A stretch of 64,000 nt of DNA from Torymus aiolomorphi (taxonomy: Eukaryota > Arthropoda > Insecta > Hymenoptera > Torymidae). The stretch lies in assembly GCA_036365515.1 (NCBI GenBank), contig CM070875.1:105194628-105258627 (forward strand), in the 5' to 3' direction. The translations under genes were made by a program, and so were the position numbers. This document shows, piece after piece, positions 39,090 through 51,330 of the stretch. Each line of letters begins with the position of its first letter. The first letter of the stretch is position 1. A model generated the notes under the pieces. The model ran no database searches. It was not told the origin of the DNA and saw only the letters and a list, made by a program, of their open reading frames with translations.

Positions 39090-40169
39090 TAACAGAGCTG
39101 ATTTTAACCTATGTGAAAGTCCGCAAGCAATGTAAACACGCACAGCTGTCATTTCATATAAACACTGTGATATCAGCATCAGCACCTTTTCTATACAAAG
39201 TGTTGTTCTTAATTTTCATTGTTTCCAACGGATGTTGGAGTAAACATTAAGTGTATTATAATACGTAAAGGTATTTTAAATCAGTTTTTAAAAGTGTTTG
39301 AATAATACGTGTGACAGTTGAATTAATGTTTTAGAAATAGCTTTTAGTACTTGAACTTTTATTGGAAACTTTATACTTAAAATAACAGGGATTGATACTA
39401 AAGAAAAATTAAGTCCATATTGACTATTACAAAAAACATTTAGTGTACACATTTAAATCAACTTTTAAAGGAAGCGAAAGATATGCTATTGTGCAGAAAA
39501 ATGTTATGGAACCTTTGCTTCTGCCAAAAAGCTACCATTATCTGCCATTGCCTGAATCTCACTATGATATAATTGACATTTCATTTTCTGAAGTAAAAAC
39601 AGTTATGCACTGCAATAAATATGTATCAGTCGTATTCTCTTTATTAAGTAATAATATTATATGTGAAAAAGAATAATGAAGGACAAGTAAAGAAGTTCAC
39701 CTTATCAGACATTAAAAGAAGATCAATATAGGAATGTTGCTGCTATAAAATTTTTTTCAATCATTTGGCTATGGCGATACTGGCTTCATAACATGAATGA
39801 AGGATTTTGGATTTCTCAACACATTCTTTATTTAACTCAGTATATGTATAAGAATCTAATATATGTGATAAAGATTATTAAAAACATATGGATTTAAAAG
39901 CACCAGAGGATCTACATGTTAAACCACTTAACAAACTTGACTGACTGATGTGGATATGACTGTTACGCGCGCTCATAGCTTACAGGTCTGATAGATCGTA
40001 TACAGAGGTGCCAGAATATTTGTTCTAAATGTAAAATATTTTGAGCGAAAAACAATATTTTTTTGTATTTCAGGGCAGAGATGGAGTTAAGAAATAAAGA
40101 AGAAGAAATAAAGAAGTATTTTAGTAATTTTATCTTTAAAGCTGTTTTCTACATAATGTAAAATTTTGA

Positions 40170-40496
40170 GCTCTGCCGTCGACTCCAGATTCAGGAACTG
40201 CATATATTTTAATGGGAGAGGTCCTAAAATTTTGGTCTTTTATATGTCTATTGACTGAAGAGTTGTGTGTATCCAATTTATTTGATTAAATAAGTTTTTA
40301 CGGTCAAAGATTGCTAAAAAATCTGAATTTCACTTAAATTTAAGATTTTTAGCAGTTTTTGACCGTAAAAAATTATTTAATCAAATAAATTGGATACGTA
40401 CAACTCTTCAGTCAATAGTCATATAAAATACCAAAATTTTAGGACCTCTCACATTAAAATATATGCAGTTCCTGAATCTGGAGTCGACGGCAGAGC
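40170..40496. repeat. 327-bp near-perfect hairpin
   Basis: GCTCTGCCGTCGACTCCAGA at 40170 pairs with TCTGGAGTCGACGGCAGAGC ending at 40496, with about 150-bp arms around an AAATTTAAG centre. It is probably a MITE. I cannot assign a target duplication. Confidence 0.75.
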
Positions 40497-40676
40497 AAAC
40501 ATTTTGAAATGGCCATATATTTGGTTAAAATCGATCAAAAATTTTTTTTTGGGTCTCATTTTATCATAAATTGAATATATTTTTAGGATATTACTTCTAA
40601 ATATTTCTAATTATGAAAATGACTTTTTTTCACGTCATTTTATGAAGAAAATTGTAAAGGTGTCTGACCCCCTTAA

Positions 40677-41040
40677 TGTATTAAAATACTTGATAATTCA
40701 TTCTTTGATGCATTGATATGCAATGAACTTGATCAATTTTCAGTTTGTTTGTTTTTATGTTAATATAGTTGTAATTCTTGTGTAGATATAACTTTTTGAA
40801 ATTATTATCTGAATCTTGTGTAGAAAAATATTTACTGATGACTCCTCTGAATCATTTTGATGTCTATTACATAAATATCTATAGCATGTGTTATAAACAT
40901 GTGTTATGCTGCATATTTTTAACATACTGTACACAGTCCATTTGAAATTCAAAATTTCCTTGTAAGAAAAAAGCTGTCAAGATGTTCACTGATATTATTG
41001 CTTACTGAGCAGTCTTTATTTACATAAAAGTCCCAAATTT
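40677..41040. other. Spacer with no gene
   Basis: AT-rich. A 65-codon minus frame has no support. Confidence 0.4.
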
Positions 41041-41044
41041 ACTT

Positions 41045-43349
41045 CACTGGAAAAAGTCATGGTTTTATGTTACAAAAACGAGTTATTTCACAAATAGCCG
41101 ATGTGTCTTTCTCTATGCTAAAATTTTCATTGTTTATTAACATTTGCTCACATACAATATGAACTCATTGCAGGAATTCTTGTCGTATTGATTTTATTCT
41201 TACTTCAGTAAGGAGACGGTCAACGGTCTTTGCTGTCAAACAATGTACTTTATCATTGCACGTTTATTTAATACATAAATGAGTTTTTTTAATTCTAGGA
41301 TACTTAGGAGTAGCAAGGCAATCAACATTTTTTTACTTTTCTAAACTCTTCTACGTCAACGCATTGTAAATGTATTATTTTAATTACATCTGCATATTTT
41401 TGAACGTGCTCTACAAAATCGTTGGCATTTTGAATGGATTTTTCATGGGGCTCTCGAAGATTATGCAAAATAGCATAATGCTTTATAAGTTCACCCATAC
41501 CACCTACAGCTCCTTTGCCGTGCCCAGTAGCAGAGAACAACAATTTTATATCAAATGGTGCTCGTTTTAATTCATATAATTGAAAGCTATTTTTAATGTG
41601 GCTAGCGACGCCATCTGATACAATGATAATTTTTTTATTGAACCACAAGAATTGGCTTTCAAGTAGGTTATAATTGTTTTCATTGCTAGCAAAGCATACG
41701 CTGAATCAGGTTTTCGATCGTCACTTATGACTGCGAAACTACGTGTCGAATCCCCTTGATAAGAGACTGCTGTGAAAATAGAAATTTGATCATTAACCCA
41801 ATGATTTCCTTGAACAGCTTTATTATGAATTACAGCCCAGTTTTCAGCGAAGTCTATTTGAAGAACTAAATGATATGAGCCTTTTTTAGCATTTTCTCTT
41901 TCTGCTTTTATAGCTTTGCGTTGTATATTTTTTACATACATGTGAGTACTAACCTTCATGGTCCAAACCGAAAGTTCATCTTTAAAAGCAGAAATTGACG
42001 CTGTTTTTTTAATCAAGTTACCGTTATCCCACAAAGCATATGTAATTTCTTCTGTGCCTTCCATATCTTGCAGTTTTAGAACATGAAACGTAATTCCGTT
42101 TCTGCCTGGATACATTTTACATTCTTGTAAATAACATAAATCAGATAGTTCAGAACACATTGTTGCGTTTATTATTTCTGACCGAATTTCATCCAACTCT
42201 GTAACGTTACTCCCTCTGAAATAAATTAAGCTTGTAAGAAATAAATCATAATTTGCGCAATAGATAGAGAGACAAACTTCTTTGATGGGCTAAGTAAGAC
42301 ATGTTTTGATCGCAAACTATAAACTTCGATTTACCAATTTTCAATTCGGGATAATCGTTTTTAAATGTTTCATACATTGCTTTTAGACTTCGAGTAAGGA
42401 AACGTTTAACTTTCTTCTCTTTTTTATCATTTATTTTAACAGTAATAACGTCACTCTTATTAGGACTCTGCCTTGAACAATTAAAATCGTCATTTATATA
42501 ATATTCCATAACAATTTTTTCGGTTCTTTCATCAATTGGATGGCTTGTGTACGCTTATGGTTCCGAGTAAACTCCCTTTTCTTGTGCAAAACTTTTCGCT
42601 CTTTCTATTATGTACATTCTTATGTCTGGTAATAAGGATGAAATTTCATTTTTCGTTAGGGATGAGGGTAGCAAAGTCAGAATTTTTATTTTTTCTGATA
42701 CCGCAGAACACTTTTGCAAGGCTAAACCCATATTTTGTACCCATTCTGTACAACGGCATGCAGTTGATTCGTTTGCTTTTATAAAAACGTCATAAACATT
42801 GTTCAACTTCACATCGAGGGCATTAGACAATGTTGAAAGTATATTTTTTTCTTCTTTTTTACGTAATTTTCAAGTGATTTTTCACGTATAAGATTTTTTC
42901 TCTTAAGAGGCGATACCGAACCTAAGAAAGATGTACTTATTTCATTATTAAATTCTTCGATACGTTCTGGAGTACTTCGTAAAAAATCTTCATATTTATC
43001 GACTATTGTCGATAACTTCATTATCCATTGTAAATTCATTGTCAGTGCTACTCACCACTTCTAAAGCACGATTGTAACAATCTTTACACACATGCGTAGA
43101 GGGTGTTAAGAGTAATTCAGGATAAAGGTGCTTCAATGGATGAGCAAGATCCTCAAGTTGTTTGAAACGTACAGATTTAGATTGGAAACAGATTTTTTTG
43201 TGCTTATGTAAAAAATCTGCACATTTGTTTCTCTTCGTTGAGTAATTTTGAGACATCGTAGATAAGTTAATAAGGTGTAAATATGTAATAATTTTCAAAA
43301 AGATGATAGTTTTAAAAAAGACTAGAGGTGTGATATATAGTAGAAACAA
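41045..43349 (-). pseudogene. Second, divergent DDE-like transposase gene
   Basis: It starts at about 43349/43256 with a zinc-type N-terminus (a C ... KKICF, then THVCKDCYNRA). Frames run through 43039, 42830, 42509, 42196-41567 and 41648-41322, with shifts between them. The core has VLQIDFAENWAVI (first acidic site), ISIFTAV, FAVISDDRKPDS, IIVSDGVASHIKN (second Asp) and LLFSATGHGKGAVGGMG. In that last box the family Asp of KGxxDG is Gly, so the third acidic position appears lost. The motif order matches 33081-34839, but sequence identity is low. It is probably a related but distinct element; I found no terminal repeats for it. Confidence 0.65.
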
Positions 43350-46313
43350 AACTTATCCTAGTAAATCTTAAGTCAAACGATAGCCATCTAGCAGACAAAC
43401 GTATTAGTACATAAACTCATACATGTATTCGCATATACATGTGTATTACTTATATACACACAAAGATAAACATCTTCATATTGACTGTATCATTGTTATA
43501 TCACTATATAGAAGCGTTAAGAATGAAAAATTTGTGTGTTATCTCATTAGTGATTGCTATCTCAGTAGAAAACCCGTGAATCTCACAAAATACTCCTAGA
43601 TAGCTATTTACGTCCCCTATCATGACAAAAGAAAATTGAGAAAAAAATAGGGTTTTTCGAGAAAAATGCATTTTTCTAAAAACTGCATTTTTCAGTAAAA
43701 AGTGCATAACTTGGGTAATTTTTATTTTTTTTAAAAATAACATACAGTCCATGAAAGAGGGCTCAAACCTGAGTGAAGTTTTTTGTTACACGCTAAAAAT
43801 CTTAAAAAACTGGTGAAACAGTAGCTGTTTGAAAATTACATTGAAAAAATTTATTTCTAAGTAAGGATATTCTCGGCATTTTGCGTCATTGCTGAACGCA
43901 TGAAATTTTGTTGCGATAAAAAAAAAATAAACGGGTCAAATAATTTTTGGAGAAGAAGATAAATACTTTTATCCGAAAATTATCGGTGACATAGGCATAC
44001 GCAGGCCACCTGATTTGAGATGGATTCGGCAATAATTGATGTATGGGGTCGTTTGCGCTTTGTCTAAATGTGTCGCATTCAGATTTGCGCTTGCAACATA
44101 CGCATTCAGTAATTTATTACAATAGGAAATTTCGTTCGTTAAATTCTGTGAATTTATTTTACGTGAATCGCGGTAAATAAATTCCAAGAATATTTTATTA
44201 ACGATCTCCTTTAAATTATTTCATCTCTTTATTACAACAAAAACGAGAAAAAAATTATTACTAAATTATATAGAATAATAATAATCTTTAAAAATAGATT
44301 TTTGCTGGTCGATGCGAAACCATCATAATCGCTCGAAAAGGTAAAATAAATTATTAAACTGCGTATTTTGTTCGGGCTATTAATTTTAACTGGAAAAATA
44401 TTTAGTTTAGCTTAAAATTCCAAAGGTTATTTTATTAAAGTTTATTGAAGATTTAATTCTTCAATATAATAGAGAAGAGAAAAAGAAATTTTGTTTTATT
44501 CAAATAACGTTAATGACCCGAATTTCTCAGAAATAGTTTAGAAAATCTATGCGATTTTGCTGTTGGTTCTAAATTATTTCGTTTTTCTTGAGTCTAATAT
44601 TCTGATTTCGTATCTATTTCAATATAATACGATCTTAAATCTTATACGTTAATCGGTAATAAGATGAATATTTCTAATTCTCTAACCTGACTAAAATGCA
44701 GGGCGTTGCGAGAGGTCACATTTGATTTTTAAAGTTTACGCTAGCTGCCCATTAGGTGATTATACGGTACTCGCTTTATTTGCTGTCGGGGTACAATAGT
44801 TCTCGAGCGATCAGCTGTTGCTGTTTCCACAATGCTGTGTATCGCGATTCGCAAGTTACGTTGCGTGTGCCTAGATACCGAGTTTTGAGCTGCGAGTTCG
44901 CACATGCGTTACTTCACGATAGCAAATTTTTATTTTCCCACTTAATGCAATTTTTATTATGTCGATAATAATTCCAATTTTTATTTAATTTGAATATTAA
45001 ATTTAATGGTTTTGAAAGTAATTCCAAATTTTAATTTACTTCAATTTAAGTTGCTGTCGGTAACCAATTCCCGAAAGAGCAGACAAAAAAAATCCTATTA
45101 ATTATTAAGTACAATAAAAGTTAGCTTGTTTAAACAAATGTCAATTTGTTCTATTAATTTTGTACTAACGCGTGCCAGAATTTATACACCTGATCAACGC
45201 TTATTATTGCGAGGTCGCTTTCAAAACTCGTAACCGACTAAGTGTATATAAGACGCACTGTTGTTATATGCGCGTCGCGTATTGAGTCTCGCGCGAATAT
45301 CGCCTAAGCTGAAATAATATCCGGCCGCGCACGAAATAATTTCTGCTCCGAATATATTATTCGGAGTAGTCTATCTCTCTCCAACACACAGTACGAAAAT
45401 TCGTCTCCTGGAAAGGCGCGTTTTGTTTACGTTCTACGTAGCCCGAGTCCTGTGTCAGCGAGCAACGTAAACAATGTCCGTGGCTGCCGTCGCTGCGAGT
45501 GTGTGCGACGGTTGTCGAATGTACTCTTCGACAATGGCCTTGAACGTAGATGCGCGTTCACTGGCTTTCCCGAAGTGCGGTGATCATGCTTAATGCTTCA
45601 ACATTCCCGGTGCTAGATTGCTTGTGTTTAATATACTGATGCGCTGCGTGAACTGCTGTCACCGCACGCTGCAATCCTTCGCATTCCGGGTGCGCGCGAA
45701 TTCAAATTACTATACCCACGTTCACGAAAACTGTGGGTTTTCCGAGGGGCGCCAATTTGTAACGGATAAATTATTTCGCTGGCTGTTCGGTGATTATCCG
45801 GTTACCAATAACGCATGCGGCGGCGAAGCTAGAGCACCTCGTGCAATGCATAACGCATGCGAATATTGAAGATTGAATAATTATGGTAGAATGGGGTAGA
45901 GTAAATAACTAGTCGCGAGAAATAGGTAAAGTCCGCATGGTTTTTATTACACTGATAGGAAAAGGGGGAACACATATAGCGATACGCGGTCAACGGGCGC
46001 GCGAAGGAAGCCCGAGTCGCCGCGAATTAGAGAGAAAGAGAGAGAGATAGAGTAGTCAAGAGGAAGAAACGCCTGTCGGTCGCTTTGAGTTTGCAAAATT
46101 TCTCAAAACTAGCGGGACGCCCGTTAATCTCATCGAAAATCCCAAAGTTTTGAAAATTGGCCGGATATTGACTGCAACAGCGAATACGGCCAAACGGCGA
46201 TTGCCACCGCAACAGACTATAGCTGGCGGAGAAAATAACACACCCTCGCCCATGCTAACACGCAGTAAAAAACAGGCCAAGAAAAAATGGATGCACTTTG
46301 ATATATAAACGAT
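43350..46313. other. About 3 kb without a recognisable gene
   Basis: AT-rich to 44700, then rising GC towards 46.3 kb, with only short frames. The 44700-46300 part may include the left terminal region of the Polinton, since GC content and codon-like texture change there, but I could not find a terminal inverted repeat partner downstream. Confidence 0.4.
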
Positions 46314-47449
46314 ATGCCATACGAAAAACAATACTACGATCTCGAGCATGAGGCAGGTTACGCGGGTGCGCGAAATCTTCTTCGCGTAAATGCCAAGAAG
46401 GAGAAGAAAAAAATTTACGCGTGGCTGAGCAATCAAGACGCCTGCACGCTTCATCACCCGATAAAAAGAAGATGCCCACACCTGTCATACAATGTAACGA
46501 ACGTCGATGACGTGTGGGAGTGCGATCTACTACTTACAGCGACTGATGTCAATAAAGGATTACAACGACGGCCACTGCTATATTTTCGTGGTCATCGATG
46601 TACTCGATAAGTTGGCCTGGGTTGAACCACTGGAGGATAAAACCGCGCGCAACGTTGCCAACGCTTTTGAGCGAATTACCGACAGAGCGAAGCCGCGTTT
46701 GCCCATGTCCGTGCAGACCAATCATGGCAAGAAATTCCTTGAAGCCGCTTTTCGAAATCTTCTCCAGCGCATGGAGATCGGCTTTCGTGTCGCCAGAAAT
46801 CCAGATGTCAAGGCAGCAGTGGTCGAGCGGCTCCACAGAACGCTGTGTGAGCGCATATGGAGATATTATTCACATCGAAACACCAAGCGATGCATCGATG
46901 TTCTGCAAAAAAATTGTGTACACGTACAATCATTCTCAGTACAGCGGTACGCGAATGCGTCCAGCAGAGGTCAACCTTTACAACGCTGCGCGAGCGCGCG
47001 AAAACTTGGCCAAGCGCACACGCTCCAATTATCGCCGCTCCATCGTGCGCCACCGTAAATTTACCGTGAGTGACCTCGTTCGTGTCAGTCGAACAAAGAA
47101 CACTTTCGAGCGCGGTTACGAAAAAAATTTCAGTGAGAATATTTTCAAGATAATAGGCATATCTCCGCTACAAGGGCTCTACACATACGTATTGGTGGAC
47201 TTAAACGGGGAAATAATTGAGGGCTTATCTTACAACGAAGAGCTCGTTTTGGTCCGGCAAGATCACCTGACTGGCGATAAGAGCTTCAAAAGCGAGCGTA
47301 TTGTGCACACGAAAGATTGCGGCGCCAACAAACAAGCGCTCGTCAAGTGGCTAGGCTATCCCGATAAATTTAGTTCTTGGGGATCAACTCGAGAGCATTT
47401 CGTAGAAAATTTCAAGCAGGCATGGACGCGAACGAAGATTTTTACATGA
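46314..47449 (+). pseudogene. Polinton integrase with C-terminal chromodomain
   Basis: N-terminal region with GYAGARNLL and WLSNQDACTLHHPIKRR (H..C-type finger context), then DVWECDLLL (first Asp). A frameshift near 46530 leads to YNDGHCYIFVVIDVLDKLAWV, SVQTNHGKKF and VKAAVVERLHRTL (Glu). The second catalytic Asp is Asn (family QTDxGxEF). A second shift near 46905 leads to YNHSQYSGTRMRPAEVN and an SH3-like part. At the end is a chromodomain (QALVKWLGYPDKFSSW). The family is the retroviral-type integrase of Polintons (compare C. elegans F54H12.3). It would act in the nucleus on the element ends; here it is dead three times over. Confidence 0.9.
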
Positions 47450-48242
47450 TACTGTCTAGCAACAGCAGTATGGCTTACTTTCTCGACAACACAACCAGCT
47501 GTTTCACCACCCACTTGCCACGCAAGATCAAATTACACGGAGAGTGGTAAGTCCGAGTGGTGGAAATTCACGTGCCATGTAGTATCGTGCATTTTCAAGA
47601 CAATGATGCATTTTACCGTTTTAGTTCGTAGGCCGTGGACGACGAACAGAGTGAGAAAAAATACTGCCATTTCCCAGTCGGCATTTACGACTCTCTCCAA
47701 CAGCTGGCAGACGTTATAAACAACTCGAATGACACTTATAAGCATCACATGTTTCAGCCCGTAAAGGAGAGCAACGGCTATTATGCCATCAGATGCAAGT
47801 GCAACTGGCAACAGCCACACGCGACTCATTTCAACGAAATCATTCGGCGCATTTTTGGCTTCGATGACGCGTCCAGGAAAAAAGCTCTGTTTACAACCTT
47901 TAACCATGACGTACAGCGGGACATTGTAGCCGAGAGACCAGCCTCGCTCTCTCATGCCATTCCCGACCAACTATGCGTTTATACAGATATTTGTGAGCCC
48001 TACACAGTGAGGGACAGACAGGCTTCGATCTTGCGCATCGTTTCCTCGGATAACTCAAAATTCAAATAAGGCTGCAGTGCTGTGCAGCGTTTCACGCCTG
48101 CCCACTACATACCGGTTCTCTATCACAATTTTTTTTTTCTTTTCACAATATTATCATCGATATAGGAGACCAGCTCGGCCAGCGCATTCCATTCGAGAAC
48201 CGTACACTGACCGTGACTCTACATTTCAGACGAAGTCACTGA
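47422..48242 (+). pseudogene. Polinton penton-region (minor capsid candidate) gene
   Basis: It starts at ATG 47422, inside the integrase end. The N-terminal signature is FYMILSSNSSMAYFLDNTTS, then FTTHLPRKI; insect Polintons have LPSNSS-x-YFPDNT here. A CHFPVGIYDSLQQLADVIN block follows in the middle. The C-terminal IPFENRTLTVTLHFRR ends at TGA 48242. In-frame stops lie at 47548, 47629 and 48067, and a shift occurs in the T-run near 48130. The gene is always next to the capsid genes in insect Polintons and is likely a virion structural protein. Calling it the penton homologue is inference from position. Confidence 0.75.
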
Positions 48243-48243
48243 G

Positions 48244-50735
48244 ATGTCACATTACACTACATACTACGATGAGCAGATAGGTGGCGCACAGTGTACTAAT
48301 TCGATTGGATTTTGGACAAAATCGTAGAGCTCCGGATATAAATATGGTATCAAAACCAACCAAGACTTTTGGGAAAGTAGATGCAATTTCCAATATAAAA
48401 AAAATATGATTTATTTAAGGAAGCAATAATTTGACCTTGAAAGTCAAGATCAAATGTACGAGTTTTAGAGAAAAGTTTCTATTGTTTCCTCTGGTGAACC
48501 TTAATTTTTGGTATTTTTTTTGCGGAAAACATGTTTTTGTAGATTTTGGAACGAGGAATCCTAATCCCACCCCAAAAATACGTTTGTGATTATTTAAACC
48601 CTAAAAATTTTAGTCAAAGATGCCTTATCACATTTTATGCGAATTTCCCACAACAAACTTTGTTGTTATTATTTTTTGATGTTATCTACTTTTTATTCAT
48701 GTTATTTTGATATATCTTAACTGATTATCAGCAGCTAGAAAACTTAAAGAAACCCAAGTTGATATGCCAATGAATATAAACACGAACAAGTGCAGTTACA
48801 ATGGTTATGCAACAATGTCTTTCAGTTAATTGCAGTGTGTGTGCGTGCGTTCGTGAGTGCGTGTATGTATGTATGTGTGTATGTGTGTGGGTATGTGAGT
48901 ACATAATTTTTAGGAGATTAAACAATTTATTATTGTAGGTTTAAAAAAAAATTATTTAAAATTAAGAAATCCTGAATATATACAAAATTTTATTGAATAT
49001 TTTCTAACCTTTTAAACCTTAAATACGCTGCGTAGAGTAGTGATAAATCCGTGTAAAATTTAAGGACATTAGTTGATTTTTACACGCGTTATCGTGAAAT
49101 AATAGAAACGATTTATGTATACCAAGTATATACGTAAAAAAGTTAGTGAAATTCTCGCGCATCTATTTCAATGTATAAATAGCACGGTCGTCCCTCAGGC
49201 TTGTTGTACATTGGAAAGATACTTGCCGTCGGAGCGCTTCCGCGCTCCTTGATATAACGAAATATATTGTAATTTCTATAGTCAGATATCAAAGCAAAAC
49301 AAACATCACAGCGAGGTGTTTTGTAACTTATTCTCTGAATCAGTGTACTTTACATCTGACGTACAAATAGCAAGAGCCAATCTAAAATATTAAGAGGTGA
49401 TCTGTATTTCTTTCAAGTAAAAAATTTCCAAAAAAATTACGTTATTTAAGGATAACACGCGTAGAAATAAACTGTCCTTAAATTTTACGCAGAATTATCA
49501 CTACTCTACGCAGCGTATTTAAGGTTTAAAAGGTTAAAAGATATTCAATAAAATTTTGTACATATTCAGGATGTTTCGATTTCTTAATTTTAAATAATTT
49601 TTTTTAAACCTACAATAATAAATTGTTTATTTTCCTAAAAATTATATACTCGGACACCCACACATATGCACACAAATACACACACGCACGCACGCACGCA
49701 CGCACGTACACACACTGCAATTAACTGAAAGACATTGTTGCATAACCATTGTAACTGCACTTGTTCGTGTTTATATTCATTGGCATATCAACTTGGGTTT
49801 CTTTAAGTTTTCTAGCTGCTGATAATCAGTTAAGATATATCAAAATAACATGAATAAAAAGTAGATAATATCAAAAAATAATAACAACAAAGTTTGTTGT
49901 GTGAAAATCGCATAAAATGTGGTGAGGCATCTTTGACTGAAGATTTCTAGGGTTTAAATAATCACAAACGTATTTTTGAGGTGATATTAAGATTCCTCGT
50001 TCCAAAATCTACAAAAATATGTTTTCTGCGAAAAAAAATACCAAAAATTAAGGTTCACCATAGGAAACAATATAAATTTTTCTCTAAAATTCGTACATTT
50101 GACCTTGACGATCAAGGTCAAATTATTGCTTTCTTAAATAAATCATATTTTTTTTATATTGGAAATTGCATCTACTTTCCAAAAAGTCTTGTTTGGTTTT
50201 GATGTCAGATTTATGTCTGCAGCTCTACGATTTTGTCCAAGATCGAATCGAATTAGTACAGTGTGGCGGGAGTGACGTGAAAAACGTTTTCGCTGGCTCG
50301 ACCTTTCAGAGAGGGCACGGCGTTGGTTCTTGGTTAGGGGACCTCTTTCGCCGCATTCTGCCATACGTCAGGGGTGGCGCTAAGGCCGTCGGGAATGAGA
50401 CCCTGCGCGCAGGTATGAAAATCATAGACGATGTCGCAAACAATAGCGTCAATTTGAAGGAGGCCATAAAATCGAGAGCCGGAGAATCGGGGCGGCCTCT
50501 CAAGAGAAAAGCCCCAGAGAAAATAAGCAAAATCATGAAGGGGTCAGGGTATAAAACTACCAGGCGCATCAAACGGCAACGACAGTCGACAAAGGCACGT
50601 GCAAGCGCCTGTACCTCGCGGTCCAAGCCTAAGAAAAAATTGACAGCCGCTCCGCGCAAGACTCCTAAAGCGAGCAGGAGAAAGCGGAAAACCCCCGCTT
50701 TTCGAGACATTAACGACATTTTCGGGCCAAAATAA
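48244..50735 (+). pseudogene. Polinton small basic virion gene, split by a foldback element
   Basis: The first 17 codons lie at 48244-48294, then a 1.96 kb foldback is inserted, and the gene resumes at 50265 and ends at TAA 50735. The split keeps the phase. The second part has RGHGVGSWLGDLFRRILP and GAKAVGNETLRAGMKI, with a hydrophobic Gly-rich start. It ends in an extremely Lys/Arg-rich tail (TTRRIKRQRQSTKARA and following), like viral core or minor capsid proteins that bind DNA or membranes. The family is conserved in insect Polintons directly upstream of the major capsid gene; its exact role is unproven. Apart from the insertion it is uninterrupted. Confidence 0.8.
48295..50257. mobile_element. 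1.96 kb foldback element, 7-bp target duplication
   Basis: The arms (about 48295-49100 and 49440-50257) are complementary, starting ACTAATTCGATTGG and ending CGAATTAGT, and are flanked by ACAGTGT on both sides (48288-48294, 50258-50264). There is no coding. GT/CA-rich microsatellites lie in both arms (48836-48900; ACGC repeats at 49680-49710). The loop contains the 75-bp motif shared with 808-884. Relation to a transposase superfamily is unclear. Confidence 0.88.
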
Positions 50736-51044
50736 ATCTTGAAAATGTCTTTCTTGTACTCTCACTCGTCAGAGTGTATGTCGAGCGAACTCGACCTTTT
50801 CTCCCTCCCCTCTACTCAAACCTCCATCGAGGGCAGCAGTTTTTTGAACTATAAGCCCATCTCTTCGATCAGCGACGAGGGCGATGCGCCCATCGAATTC
50901 GTCGTATCTAGTGCCAGCGAGCATTACATCGATCTCGCACACACCATGCTCTTCGTCAAGGCACAAATACTCTCCAACGATGATCCCGACTCAAATCTAA
51001 AAGTTGGTTCTGTAAACAATCTTCTTCATTCAATGTTCAATCAA

Positions 51045-51330
51045 TGTGATGTCCTTGTCTCTTTTTGGTTGAATGGGATCCGCGCCTCCCTGGTTGATAT
51101 GTACGTCTATGCCGGTGATCTGCTAATGTTCTGAGCCTGCGTAGCTAGGGTGTTTCGTGGCCTAAGCGCTGGTGCCCGCTGTTTCGCGGCCGTAACAGTC
51201 CCTGCTCCGCGGGGAGGAATCCGTCGCGTCAGCGGTCCTGCCGTGGGAGCGAGAGACAGCGGACATCTGCGTTCGCTTGAGCGACTGAAGATGCGATGTT
51301 ACAAGTTTTTTTTTTAATCGGGACATAACA
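51045..51330 (-). repeat. 3' LTR of the LTR element in the capsid gene
   Basis: 286 bp. It lacks about 190 bp present in the other LTR (between GAGCCTGCG and TAGGGTGTTTCG). Its flanking half matches the 5' LTR with about 5% differences by eye. Confidence 0.88.

Larger units (their letters stand above)
38401..40672. mobile_element. 2.3 kb TTAA-flanked element with GGGGGTC termini
   Basis: GGGGGTCGGACACCTTTA at 38401 and TAAAGGTGTCTGACCCCC ending at 40672 are inverted, with TTAA on both sides (38397-38400, 40673-40676). TTAA duplications are used by piggyBac and Kolobok elements. No transposase is readable; frames inside are short. Two smaller palindromes are nested in it. Confidence 0.85.

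Noticed and set aside
45618..45869. 83-codon Cys-containing frame upstream of the integrase
   Set aside because: No similarity to a Polinton gene that I can recognise, and no supporting context.
50306..50719. 137-codon minus-strand frame
   Set aside because: Exact antisense of the basic Polinton virion gene, whose family motifs are on the plus strand.
51135..51330. Reading the first capsid piece as a complete short gene ending at 51134
   Set aside because: The last 30 codons lie inside the LTR; the capsid frame really stops at the insertion point 51044.
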